A stretch of DNA of 64,000 nt, taken from positions 1,621,001-1,685,000 of the forward strand of contig NZ_JAVDYC010000001.1 in NCBI RefSeq assembly GCF_031458255.1. Direction: 5' to 3'. The notes beneath the pieces are model-generated. The model had not been told where the DNA came from, ran no database searches, and worked only from the letters and a program-made list of their open reading frames with translations. Of this stretch, positions 34,735 through 43,407 are shown piece after piece. Position 1 is the first letter of the stretch, and every line of letters starts with the position of its first letter. The translations under genes and the position numbers were made by a program. The stretch comes from Catenuloplanes niger. Its GTDB lineage: Bacteria; Actinomycetota; Actinomycetes; Mycobacteriales; Micromonosporaceae.

Positions 34735-35777
34735 CGGCCGCCCACCTCCGCCGCCGCCAGCGCCTCGGCCGCGTGCGGTGAGGCCGCACCGCGGAGCGCG
34801 GCCAGCCCGGCCGGCCCGGCCCGGCGCAGCGCGTGCGCGGCCTCGTGCGCCACCCGGTAGGCGGGGTCGTCGAGCAGCCCGGCCAGCGCGTCCGCCACGC
34901 CGGCCGCGCCGGCCTCACCGAGCGCCCGCGCCGCGACCGCGCGCAGCGGGTCCGGATGATCGGCCCCGAGGGCCACGACCAGCGGCGGTACGGCGGCCCG
35001 CCCGCCCATCCGGCCCAGCGTGTTCGCGGCGGCGCGGCGCACGTCCAGCGACGGGTCGTGCTCCAGCACCCGGGCCACCGGCTCGACCAGCGCGGCGGAG
35101 CCGACCAGGCCGAGCGCGTCCAGCGCGGTGACCCGTACCCGCGCCTCGGGGTGGTCCAGCGCGGAGCTCAGCGCCGGTTCCGCGTCCGGGCCGAGCTGCG
35201 CCAGCGACTGGGCGACCAGCTGGGACGGCGTCGGGTCGGCCCGGGCCAGGCTGTCCAGCAGCGGGACCGCGGCCGCCGGGTCGCCGATCCGGCCGAGCGC
35301 GCGCACCGCCACCAGCCGTACCTCCGCGTGCGGGTCGTCGAGCAGCGCGCACAGCGCGGGCACGGCCGGCCGGTGCTCCAGGTTGCCGAGCGCCTCGGCC
35401 GCGCGGGCCCGGCGGACCCGGCTGCGGTGCGTCAGGTCGGCCAGTTCCTCGGTGATCAGGCCGCGCCGGGCGAAGACGTCCACCAGCATGGTGTGCGCCT
35501 CGCCGCGGACCTTGCCGAGCAGCGCGATCGCGCCCGGTTCCGCGGCCCGCCACTCCCGCCGCGGCATCGCCACCAGCTCGTCCGCTTGGGGCGTGGCATC
35601 ATCGTCCGCGCCGGCCTCCGCGACGAACTCCAGCAGCGCGAGCCGTGGTCGCTCGGCCAGCCGGGCACGGCGGCGGTGCAGCAGGCGGCGCGTGGCCCGG
35701 ACGATCACGATGAGCACGCTGAGCGCGAGCACCACGACCGCCAGCACGACGATCGCGTCGGTGGCGACCTCGACCAT
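34731..35777 (-). CDS. Membrane-anchored HEAT-repeat protein
   Basis: 348 residues. An N-terminal membrane helix (IVVLAVVVLALSVLIVIV) is followed by a basic stretch (RRLLHRRRARL) placing the rest inside the cell. Residues 120-345 are HEAT/PBS-lyase-type repeats such as VPALCALLDDPHAEVRLVAV and EPVARVLEHDPSLDVRRAAA. HEAT arrays usually bind proteins. It sits between a receiver-domain gene (one-base gap) and a GT2 gene (four-base overlap), so it is well placed to relay a signal to the synthase or act as its assembly factor. No enzyme motif is present. Confidence 0.85.
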   Translation of the reverse strand: MVEVATDAIVVLAVVVLALSVLIVIVRATRRLLHRRRARLAERPRLALLEFVAEAGADDDATPQADELVAMPRREWRAAEPGAIALLGKVRGEAHTMLVDVFARRGLITEELADLTHRSRVRRARAAEALGNLEHRPAVPALCALLDDPHAEVRLVAVRALGRIGDPAAAVPLLDSLARADPTPSQLVAQSLAQLGPDAEPALSSALDHPEARVRVTALDALGLVGSAALVEPVARVLEHDPSLDVRRAAANTLGRMGGRAAVPPLVVALGADHPDPLRAVAARALGEAGAAGVADALAGLLDDPAYRVAHEAAHALRRAGPAGLAALRGAASPHAAEALAAAEVGGR

Positions 35778-35778
35778 G

Positions 35779-36153
35779 TCAGGCGCGCACCTCGACCAGG
35801 AGTTTCTGCACGCGGTCGACCAGTTCCTTCGGGCTGAACGGCTTGATCACGTAGTCGTCGCAGCCGGCCGCGTAGGCGAGCTCCCGGTCCTGCGGGCGGC
35901 CCTGCGCGGAGATCATCACGATCGGGAGCTTCGCGGTGTCCGGCGACCGCCGCAGCTCCCGGCACAGCTCGATGCCGTTGAGGCCGGGCATGCGGACGTC
36001 GATCAGCACCGCGTGCGGGCGGAACTGGCGGACCGCCGCGAGCGCGGCCCGGCCGTCCGACACCGCCATCGCCTCGAAGCCGGACCGCCCGAGCTTGTAC
36101 ATGACCAGCTGCTGGATGTCCGGATCGTCCTCGGCCACCAGCACGCGCGCCAT
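35779..36153 (-). CDS. Single-domain response regulator (CheY-like)
   Basis: 124 residues, a receiver domain only. EDD at 8-10, phospho-acceptor D in AVLIDVRMPG, Ser in VMISAQG, and K in YVIKPFSPKE are all present. There is no output domain, so it must act by protein contact. It starts the operon receiver-HEAT-GT2 and is divergent from a sensor-kinase gene. GGAAGGG precedes the ATG. A natural model is that its phosphorylation state controls the glycosyltransferase through the HEAT protein. Confidence 0.92.
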   Translation of the reverse strand: MARVLVAEDDPDIQQLVMYKLGRSGFEAMAVSDGRAALAAVRQFRPHAVLIDVRMPGLNGIELCRELRRSPDTAKLPIVMISAQGRPQDRELAYAAGCDDYVIKPFSPKELVDRVQKLLVEVRA

Positions 36154-36302
36154 GCTTGCCCTTCCGTCGGCCGGCCCTCCCCGCTACCCTCGATCTCACC
36201 AGATATGCCGCCCTTGTGCGGATTTTTCGCGATACTTGGTTCGCACCCGATCGCAACCGCCGCCGGCTCAGCGCCGCCGGGCGGCCGCCGATTGTGCCCT
36301 CC

Positions 36303-38027
36303 GTGACGATGAGGGACCTGGTGCGCGGACGAACGTGGCGCGGTCCCGCGCTCGCGTCGACCGTCCTGGCCCTGGGCCTGGCGGCGACCGGTGCGGGAGC
36401 GCTGGCGCTGCACTCCGCCGAGAACGACCACGCCGCCGCGGTGCTCCGCGTGCGGGCCGGTGCCGCGCAGGCCGCGGTGACCGCGGCGGTGACCCGGTAC
36501 ACCACGACCGCGCAGCACCTCGCCGAGATCGCCGGCGGCACGACCGGCCCCACCACCCGGACGGACGTCGACGCGAGCCTCGCCCGGCTGTCGCGCGGCG
36601 CGCTGCCCGGTGCACACGACGTACGCCTGATCGCGCCGGACGCGAACCGCTCCGCGGTGACCGGCCGCCCGGTCGACGGCAGCACCCCCGCCGGCGGCCA
36701 CTGGACCGGCCCGCCGCCGCAGGCCGCGGCCGCGATGGACGTCGCCCGCGACACCGGGCAACTCGCCGTCTCCGCGCCGCACGTGCTCGCGCACGACCAC
36801 GCGCTGGCCAGCACGCGCCAGCAGCTGTCGTTCGTGATCGCCGCGCCGGTGCAGTCCGCGGACGGCCGCACGTTCCGCGGCTGGGTGCTGTTCAGCCTGC
36901 GCGGCGACGACTTCCTGGCCGAGGCGCTCAGCTCCGGCACGCACGCCGCGGTGACGGCCACGCTGACCGACGTGAGCGACCCGGCCGGCTCGGTCGACGT
37001 CGCGTCCTGGAACACGGACACCGCACCGGCCGACCCGGAGACCACGGTGCTGCCGGTCGCGTTCGGCCAGCGGCAGCTCACGCTCACCGTACGCCCGGGC
37101 ACGCCGCTGATCGGCGAGACGCGGCGGCACCTGGACACGGTCGTGCTGACCGGCGGCGTGCTGCTCGGCCTGGCCCTGTCCGTGCTGGTCCTGCTGCTGG
37201 TCACGGCGCAGGAGCGGTCCGCCGCGGCCGCGCGCCTCGCGCTCGCCGAGCGGCGTGCGGACGCGGACGCGCTGCGCCTGGCGCGGACCGCGCTGCGCGA
37301 ACGGGAGGCGGAACTGGCCGGCTTCTCCGCGCTCGCGACGGACAAGCTGCAGACGCCGCTGACCAACGTCGCCAGCTACGCCGACCTGCTCATCGAGGAG
37401 GCCGGGCCGCAGCTGGACCCGGCGTCGCTGGGCTTCCTGGACCACATCGGCCGCAGCACGGAGCGCATGCTGCACGTGGTGGACGAGCTGCTCGCGTACA
37501 CGACGGCGAGCGAGGCGCCGCTGCGGCTGGAGCCGGTCGACCTGGCCGGGGTCGCCGCCGAGGTGGTGGCCGCGCACGTGGCGGTCTCGCCGACACTGCC
37601 GAGCGTGGACATCGGCCCGCTGCCGGTGGTCACCGCGGACGCGGCGCTGCTCCGTCAGCTGCTCGACCACCTGGTCGGCAACGCGGTGACGTACGTGCGG
37701 CACGGCACCGCCGCCCGGGTGACGATCAGTGCCCGGCAGGACGCGAACGGCTGGTGGCGGATCGACGTCGCGGACCGCGGCATCGGCATCCCCGCGGAGC
37801 ACCACCACCGGGTGTTCGCGCCGTTCTACCGCACGCCGGCAGCCGAGGGCTACCCGGGCTCCGGCCTGGGCCTGGCCACCTGCCGGCGGATCGCCGGTCT
37901 GCACGGCGGCCGGGTCGGCGTCGAGTCGAACCCGGGCGGCGGCAGCGTCTTCTGGTTCACCGTCTTCGACGGCGCCAGCGACCACCAGTCCGGCGAGCAC
38001 CCGGTCTTCCTGGCACACCGCGCCTGA
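36303..38027 (+). CDS. Membrane histidine-kinase-like protein lacking the phospho-acceptor histidine
   Basis: About 574 residues. Membrane helix near 18-40 (STVLALGLAATGAGALAL), extracytoplasmic CHASE-like sensor of about 230 residues, second helix (VVLTGGVLLGLALSVLVLLL), coiled coil, then DHp and ATPase domains. The DHp H-box normally reads SHELRTPL; here it is TDKLQTPL, with Asp (about D347) where His belongs. The ATPase boxes look intact: N box LLRQLLDHLVGNAVTYV, G1 DVADRGIGI, F FAPFYRT, G2 GSGLGLAT. It could bind ATP and signal by conformation or as a heterodimer. Start GTG 36303 or ATG 36309; both lack a clear ribosome binding site. It is divergent from the receiver-HEAT-GT2 operon. Confidence 0.85.
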   Translation: MTMRDLVRGRTWRGPALASTVLALGLAATGAGALALHSAENDHAAAVLRVRAGAAQAAVTAAVTRYTTTAQHLAEIAGGTTGPTTRTDVDASLARLSRGALPGAHDVRLIAPDANRSAVTGRPVDGSTPAGGHWTGPPPQAAAAMDVARDTGQLAVSAPHVLAHDHALASTRQQLSFVIAAPVQSADGRTFRGWVLFSLRGDDFLAEALSSGTHAAVTATLTDVSDPAGSVDVASWNTDTAPADPETTVLPVAFGQRQLTLTVRPGTPLIGETRRHLDTVVLTGGVLLGLALSVLVLLLVTAQERSAAAARLALAERRADADALRLARTALREREAELAGFSALATDKLQTPLTNVASYADLLIEEAGPQLDPASLGFLDHIGRSTERMLHVVDELLAYTTASEAPLRLEPVDLAGVAAEVVAAHVAVSPTLPSVDIGPLPVVTADAALLRQLLDHLVGNAVTYVRHGTAARVTISARQDANGWWRIDVADRGIGIPAEHHHRVFAPFYRTPAAEGYPGSGLGLATCRRIAGLHGGRVGVESNPGGGSVFWFTVFDGASDHQSGEHPVFLAHRA

Positions 38028-38118
38028 GACCCGCGATCTTCGCACCCCACCCCCCGGCCCGCGCCGGTCCTCGCCATCGGCGGGGGCCGGCGCGGACCCC
38101 TTTTCCGGCTGCGCCCGA

Positions 38119-40155
38119 TCACCGGTGAGTGCGGTCACCGGCCGGGAGCCGGACGGTGAACGTGCTGCCCGCGTGCTCCGCGGAGACCGCCGTGATCGTG
38201 CCGCCGTGGTTGCGCACGATCGCGTGCACGATCGCGAGACCGAGCCCGGTGCCGGGCACCACCAGGTGGCTCGCGTTCGACGCCCGGAAGAAGCGGGTGA
38301 ACAGCTGGTCCTGCTCGGCCGCCGGGATGCCGATGCCGGTGTCCTCGACCACGATCACCACCTGGTCGTCCGCGCGGCGCGCGGTCACCGTGACCGCGCC
38401 GCCGGCCGGCGTGAACTTGACCGCGTTGGAGACCAGGTTCGCCAGCACCCGGTCGATCTGGTCGCGGTCCACGTGCAGGCGCAGGTCACCCTCGGCGACG
38501 ACGGTGAGCGAGACGCCGGCCTTCGCCGCGGCCGGCACGATCGCCGCGTGCACGCCGCGGACCAGCTCGGTCAGGTCCACCGCGGTGCGGCTGGCCCGGA
38601 ACGTGCCCGCCTCGATCCGGGACAGGATCAGCATGTCCTCGATCAGCCCGCGCAGCCGGGCGGTGTTCCGGGCGATCACGTCCAGCATCCGGGCCTGACC
38701 GGTGTTGATCGGGCCGGGGTCCTCGTCCTGCAGCATCTCGACGTACCCGGCGATGCTGGTCAGCGGCGTGCGCAGCTCGTGCGAGACGGTCGACATGAAG
38801 TCGGTCTTCACGTCGTCGATCTCCTTGAGCCGGGACACCAGCTCCTGCTCGGTCTCGTAGAGCCGCGCCTGGTGCAGGCCGTGGCCGAGGTCCGCGACGA
38901 TCGACTCGGCCATCCGGATCTCGCCCCGGCTCCACGGCGGGCTGTCGCCGGCGACCATCAGCGTGACCACGCCCAGGTTCTCCGTGCCGTTGCCGAAGAC
39001 GATCGAGAAGACGCCGGACGCCTGCGCCTCCCGGAACCCGCGCCGCTCGGACTCCGGCACGGACGGTTCCAGGCCGGCCCGCACGTCCTCGACGGCCCAG
39101 ACCGTGCCCTGCGCCGCGCCGTCGATCAGCCAGCCCGGGTCCGCCTCGGCCAGCCGGTCGCACCGGCCCTCGGCGCCGCGCGTGCACCAGCGCGTCGCGG
39201 AACCGGCCGCTCCGCTCGCGAACCGGATGACGACGTGCTCCGCGCCCAGCATCCGCCCGAGCCCGGCGCTCGCCTCGGCCAGCAGGTCCTCCACGCTGAG
39301 GTGGGTGCGGACCACGATGCCGAGCTCGCGCGCGGCCTCGCGCATCCGGTTCATCTCCTGCTCGTCGCGCCGGTTCCGCTCGATCTCCCGGGCGAGGACG
39401 TTCACCGCCTCGCTCACCGCGCGCACCTCGGCCGGGCCGTTCCGGGGCGGCACCCGCGCGTTCAGCTTTCCGCCGGTCAGCTCGCCGAGCACCGCGGTGA
39501 GCCGGTCGAGCGGCCGGGTGATCCGGCGCCGGGTGTACGCGCCACCGGCCCCCGCCAGCGCGGTGGCCAGCACGGTCACCGCGATCAGCGCGCCCTGCGC
39601 GGTGTGCCGCAGCCGCTCCGACCGCGCGCCCAGGTGCGCGGCGCGGGCCGCGAAGGTGTCGTCCAGCGCCTCGTTCTCGGTCAGGTACGCGTCGAACAGG
39701 TTCTTGCCGTGCTCCGCGTACTCCACGGCCTGGTCGCTGCGCGGCGGGACGAGCCGCTGCTGCGTGGCCAGCGCCCACCACGCCTCCGCCCGGTCCAGCT
39801 GGGTGGCCACCGCGACCCGCTCGGCCGAGGTCAGCACCATCCCGTCCAGCCGCGCGGCGACGTCCGGGAACTCCTGGACCGCGGTGTCGTACCCGTCCAG
39901 GAACCGGCCGTCCGCGGTCAGCAGGTACCCGCGCAGCGCCCGCTGTGCGTCCGCCATCACGTCGCGCAGCTCGGAGTTGACCAGCCGCATCGGGATCACG
40001 TGGTCGTCCAGCTCGCGCACGGACCGGGCCTGCAGCTCGCTGGCCGCGATCCCGGCCGCGCCGGAGATCACGATCAGCACCACCAGCGCAGCGAACGTCC
40101 TGGTCAGCAGCGAGCCGACGCTGGCGGCCCGGGGTCGCCCCGCCCCAGAGGACAT
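38119..40155 (-). CDS. CHASE3-HAMP-GAF sensor histidine kinase
   Basis: 678 residues. Membrane helix 1 (LVVLIVISGAAGIAASEL), a CHASE3 sensor (about 45-185; LRDVMADAQRALRGYLLTAD), helix 2 (ALIAVTVLATALAGAGGAY), HAMP (TRPLDRLTAVLGELTGGKL), a GAF-like domain (about 285-430), then DHp with STVSHELRTPLTSI (H459) and an ATPase domain (NLVSNAVKF, VEDTGIGIP, GTGLGLAIV). All kinase motifs are intact. Two stand-alone receiver genes lie immediately upstream in the same transcript, the nearer one nine bases away, so this kinase probably phosphorylates them. Confidence 0.93.
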   Translation of the reverse strand: MSSGAGRPRAASVGSLLTRTFAALVVLIVISGAAGIAASELQARSVRELDDHVIPMRLVNSELRDVMADAQRALRGYLLTADGRFLDGYDTAVQEFPDVAARLDGMVLTSAERVAVATQLDRAEAWWALATQQRLVPPRSDQAVEYAEHGKNLFDAYLTENEALDDTFAARAAHLGARSERLRHTAQGALIAVTVLATALAGAGGAYTRRRITRPLDRLTAVLGELTGGKLNARVPPRNGPAEVRAVSEAVNVLAREIERNRRDEQEMNRMREAARELGIVVRTHLSVEDLLAEASAGLGRMLGAEHVVIRFASGAAGSATRWCTRGAEGRCDRLAEADPGWLIDGAAQGTVWAVEDVRAGLEPSVPESERRGFREAQASGVFSIVFGNGTENLGVVTLMVAGDSPPWSRGEIRMAESIVADLGHGLHQARLYETEQELVSRLKEIDDVKTDFMSTVSHELRTPLTSIAGYVEMLQDEDPGPINTGQARMLDVIARNTARLRGLIEDMLILSRIEAGTFRASRTAVDLTELVRGVHAAIVPAAAKAGVSLTVVAEGDLRLHVDRDQIDRVLANLVSNAVKFTPAGGAVTVTARRADDQVVIVVEDTGIGIPAAEQDQLFTRFFRASNASHLVVPGTGLGLAIVHAIVRNHGGTITAVSAEHAGSTFTVRLPAGDRTHR

Positions 40156-40164
40156 GCTCCGGCG

Positions 40165-40539
40165 TCAGGCCCGGGAGCGGGTCAGCAACGACTGGATGCG
40201 GGACACCAGCTCCCGCGGGCTGAACGGTTTCGTCACGTAGTCGTCGGCGCCGGCCCCGAACCCGCCCTCGATGTCCTGCTCCTGCACGCGGGCGGTGAGC
40301 ATGACGATCAGCATGCCGGCGGTGGCCTGGTCGGCGCGCAGCATGCGGCACACGTCGATGCCGGACAGGCCGGGCATGGAGACGTCCAGCACGGCGAGCG
40401 CGGGCTGGTTGCGGCGCGCGGCCTCCAGGGCGGACTGCCCGTCCTCGACCGCGATCACGTCGTAGCCCACCTGCTCCAGCTTGAACGCGACCAGGTCCCG
40501 GATGTCGGCATCGTCATCGGCAATGAGAACGGCGGTCAA
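40165..40539 (-). CDS. Single-domain response regulator (CheY-like)
   Basis: 124-residue receiver. DDD at 8-10, D in LAVLDVSMPG, T in VMLTARV and K in YVTKPFSPRE are all in place. No output domain. It begins inside the end of the preceding receiver gene (four-base overlap) and ends nine bases before the CHASE3 kinase, giving a receiver-receiver-kinase operon. Close similarity in the C-terminal helix (KPFSPRELVSRIQSLL) to the receiver at 35779-36153 suggests a shared kinase or recent duplication. Confidence 0.92.
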   Translation of the reverse strand: MTAVLIADDDADIRDLVAFKLEQVGYDVIAVEDGQSALEAARRNQPALAVLDVSMPGLSGIDVCRMLRADQATAGMLIVMLTARVQEQDIEGGFGAGADDYVTKPFSPRELVSRIQSLLTRSRA

Positions 40540-40919
40540 TTCCCCTCCACCTCCGCACGCGGCAGCGCGAGCCGCCGCATCAGCTCGGCCACGTCGGCCT
40601 TCCCGAACGGCTTGGCCAGGAACGCGGCCGTCGGCAGATCGTCCAGGTCGTCGGCGTCCAGCACCGAACAGACCACGATCGGGCAGGCCGCGGTACGCGG
40701 ATCGTCGTGCAACAGCCGGATCACCTCCCGGCCGTCCCGGTCGGGCAGCAGGACGTCCACCACGATCAGGTCCGGCGGGTCCGCGCGGGCCGCCGCGATG
40801 CCTTCCTCCGCCGTCCCGTACCCGGACACCGCGCAGCCGTTCCGGCCGAGGTGCCCGCGCAGCAGGTCGAGGAGATCCTCCTCGTCCTCGATCACCACAG
40901 CCCGCAGCGCCCCGCCCAC
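40536..40919 (-). CDS. Single-domain response regulator, diverged
   Basis: About 127 residues. EDEED near the N-terminus, acceptor D in LIVVDVLLPDRDG and K in FLAKPFGKAD identify a receiver domain; the usual Thr/Ser region reads VVCSVLDADDLDDL. It is less like the other two receivers, so it may be a phosphate sink or a second tier of a relay. GTG at 40919 is the best start but its ribosome binding site is weak. First gene of the receiver-receiver-kinase operon; the promoter must lie in 40920-41070. Confidence 0.82.
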   Translation of the reverse strand: MGGALRAVVIEDEEDLLDLLRGHLGRNGCAVSGYGTAEEGIAAARADPPDLIVVDVLLPDRDGREVIRLLHDDPRTAACPIVVCSVLDADDLDDLPTAAFLAKPFGKADVAELMRRLALPRAEVEGN

Positions 40920-41070
40920 CTCGTCATTGTCACTGACTTGACCCGAGATATTCCCTTGGTCCGAAATATCGGCTTGCCGGGGTGCAACCGTCGTGCAACC
41001 GGCGCGCTCCCACGGCGTACCCCCGCAGGGGTTTTCTGGAATGCACCTTCCTCCACGAAAGGAGCTCGTC

Positions 41071-41304
41071 ATGGCCGTCCAGCCCGTCCAGGTCGAGGCC
41101 CTCTTCGCCTCGCACCTCCAGCGCTCCCAGCAGCCGACCGCGGAACTCATCCGGGACGCCGTCCGCACCACGGTCGCCCGGCACGGTGAGAATGGCGTCG
41201 CCGCGCTGGTCGCCCAGGAGTTCGGCGACCACCCCGAGACGTCCGCCGGCCGCATGCGCTGGGCCCGCCAGGCCTGCTCCGCCGCCTACGCCACCGCCGC
41301 CTAG
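41071..41304 (+). CDS. Small conserved-looking protein of unknown function
   Basis: 77 residues, helical, with no membrane segment: LFASHLQRSQQPTAELIRDA followed by VRTTVARHGENGVAALVAQE. GAAAGGAG stands seven bases before the ATG, one of the best ribosome binding sites in this region, which is the main reason to call it real. Codon use is typical of the neighbours. The upstream 150 bases are shared with the divergent receiver operon. I do not recognise the family. Confidence 0.75.
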   Translation: MAVQPVQVEALFASHLQRSQQPTAELIRDAVRTTVARHGENGVAALVAQEFGDHPETSAGRMRWARQACSAAYATAA

Positions 41305-41459
41305 CTGCGGTTTCCCGCGCACATCGATCGACGAACCTCGCGGCCGGCCACCCGCCGGTCCTGCCGACTCACTCTCGCGGCGGCGGTGGCTATTGTGGTC
41401 GGTCTGCGGTCCTTCCCGCAGACCGAGACCCGCTTCACCCCCGTGAGGAGGCCGGCCGC

Positions 41460-43142
41460 GTGGCCGAGGAGCCCACCCCCCGTCCCGACGAGCCCGCCAC
41501 CACGACCCAGGACCACAACCCCGCGACGGTACGCCGGCCGGCCGCCCCGGCCGGCTCCCCGCCACCGGCCGCGCCACCGTTGCCCGGCCCGCTCCCCGCA
41601 CCGGCCCCCTCGTCGGCCCCCGGCCCCGCGGCCACCGACCCCGCGACCGCCGGCCCACCGACGTCCGGCGCACCGCCCACCCAGCCGGCGGAGACCGGTG
41701 GCACGGCGGACACCGGCGACCCGGCGGAAGCCGGCCCCACGGCGGAGGCCGCTCACCCGGCCGAGTCCGGCCGCGCGGCGGAACCGGGCCACCCGGCGAG
41801 GGCCGGCGGAGCGACGGCGGCCGGTTCGGCGCAGCAGCCCGAGCACCCGGCCGTGCCGAGTCAGGCGGGGGGCGCCGACGGTGGCCTCGCGCCCGACTGG
41901 GCCGGGTCGACGGTGGAGATCCCGCTGGTCATTGCCGCGTTGGCGGCCGCCAACGGCACGGATCCGCTGGAGGAGGCGCGCAAGCACGCCGCGGCTACCG
42001 GCCGGATGCTGCCGCCGCACCTGCGCGGGTCCGCCGCCACGTCCCCGGCGGCATCCGAACCCGGGACCGCACCGGGCCGGGCGCCCGAATCGGCCGGGAC
42101 ATCGTCCACCGGCACCGAACCGGCCGGGCCGCTCTCCACCGGCACCGAACCGGGCGAACCGCCCGCAGCCGGTGCCGGGACCGCCGGCTCACTGCCGGCC
42201 GGTTCGAGCCAGGCCGGGCAGCAACCGCGCGGCGAACGCGCCGGGCCGCAGCCGGGTGCCGAGCGCGCCGGACCGCAACCGGGTAGCGAATGGGCCGGGC
42301 GGCAACCGGGCGGTGAGTGGGTCGGGCCGCGACCACGCGGCGCTGATCCGGGTGGGGCCGGTGGTGTCGGGGACGCGCGAATATCGGCACCGGGCGCCGC
42401 CTTCGAGGCCGGGCCGTGGGACGGGGCGGTATCCGGCGAAAAGGATGTGGATCATCCGAATTCCGCAACGGCCGCCGGGTCGTTGAGTGGGTATGGGGCA
42501 CCACCACACGACCGGGACGCGGACATGGTGACGGGCACGCACCGCGCCGCGAGCGGGCTGCGCCGGTTCGTCCGCGACTACGCGTGGGTCATCGTCGCCG
42601 TCGCGCTGGCCGTGATCGTCGCGCTCTGCTCGCTGCGGTTCACCAGCGGTATCGCGCCCGTCTGGAAGGCCGGCGCACCCGCGCCCTCCACCTCTCTCGT
42701 CGCGGGCCTGACCGCCGCCCCGGTGACCGCGCCCGCGATCTCCACCTCCATCGCGCCGCGCACCCCGCCGCCCACGTCGGCCGGCGCGGAGTCGTCCGCG
42801 CCGGATCCGTCCCGTTCGGCGTCGCGCGCGCCCGTGACGCACGCACCGCCGGCGGTCCGCACCACCGGCCCGGCTCCCGCGCCGCGCACCACCGGCGTCG
42901 AGCTCGGGCCGGTCAGCGACGGCGAGCTCAACGCCGCCGTCCGCCTCTACTGCTGGCAGGAGTTCGGTGCCTCCGAGGCCCGGCTCCGCGCCGGCGGCTG
43001 GGAGTGCCGCGGCCCCGGCTTCGAGCGCGCCGTCGACATGGACGCCATGTGCGCCTGGCGCAACGGCCCGACCGCCCGGGCCCACGTCACCGACCCCGGT
43101 GACGCCTACTCCTGGCGCTGCTACCGCTCCCGGTCCGCCTGA
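41460..43142 (+). CDS. Proline-rich single-pass membrane protein with C-terminal cysteine domain
   Basis: 560 residues. Residues 1-355 are low-complexity Pro/Ala/Gly/Thr sequence with one ordered island (VEIPLVIAALAAANGTDPLEEARKHA, quoted only to locate it near 150) and a degenerate repeat near 255-290 (AGPQPGAERAGPQPG, SEWAGRQPGGEWVGP). A membrane helix follows (VIVAVALAVIVALCSL, about 378-397), then a Ser/Thr/Pro spacer and a C-terminal domain of about 70 residues with four cysteines (LYCWQEFGASEARL, WECRGPG, MCAWRNG, WRCYRS). The Cys domain would be extracytoplasmic. GTG at 41460 follows GAGGAGG. Function unknown; ligand binding outside with a disordered cytoplasmic tail is the obvious reading. 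Confidence 0.75.
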   Translation: MAEEPTPRPDEPATTTQDHNPATVRRPAAPAGSPPPAAPPLPGPLPAPAPSSAPGPAATDPATAGPPTSGAPPTQPAETGGTADTGDPAEAGPTAEAAHPAESGRAAEPGHPARAGGATAAGSAQQPEHPAVPSQAGGADGGLAPDWAGSTVEIPLVIAALAAANGTDPLEEARKHAAATGRMLPPHLRGSAATSPAASEPGTAPGRAPESAGTSSTGTEPAGPLSTGTEPGEPPAAGAGTAGSLPAGSSQAGQQPRGERAGPQPGAERAGPQPGSEWAGRQPGGEWVGPRPRGADPGGAGGVGDARISAPGAAFEAGPWDGAVSGEKDVDHPNSATAAGSLSGYGAPPHDRDADMVTGTHRAASGLRRFVRDYAWVIVAVALAVIVALCSLRFTSGIAPVWKAGAPAPSTSLVAGLTAAPVTAPAISTSIAPRTPPPTSAGAESSAPDPSRSASRAPVTHAPPAVRTTGPAPAPRTTGVELGPVSDGELNAAVRLYCWQEFGASEARLRAGGWECRGPGFERAVDMDAMCAWRNGPTARAHVTDPGDAYSWRCYRSRSA

Positions 43143-43302
43143 CCGGCCCCGGCCGGCCGGGGACCTCCGCCACCGTACCGGCCGCGTGATCGTCCGGCCG
43201 TGGACATGGAACCGGGCGAACGACACCGTGGTGCCGCCCGCCCGGAAGAAGAGGGTGGTGGACCGGGAACCGGCGTTGGCCTGGACGGCACCCGGCCCAC
43301 CA

Positions 43303-43401
43303 CGTGCGGCCTGATCGTGGGAATCAGGCCGTGCGGCGCCGACGTGCGGGCGACGGCGCCGCTCTATAGGTGGCCCGGGCCCTCGTGGGAAGGGCCCGGG
43401 C
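43303..43401. terminator. Three consecutive hairpins between convergent genes
   Basis: Stem 1: GGCCTGAT (43308-43315) with ATCAGGCC (43323-43330). Stem 2: GCGGCGCCG (43333-43341) with CGGCGCCGC (43354-43362). Stem 3: GCCCGGGCCCT (43373-43383) with AGGGCCCGGGC (43391-43401). The last lies six bases beyond the GH48 stop and is its likely terminator; the others may serve the convergent proline-rich protein gene. The remaining bases of the 265-base gap show nothing else. Confidence 0.7.
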
Positions 43402-43407
43402 AGGCCG

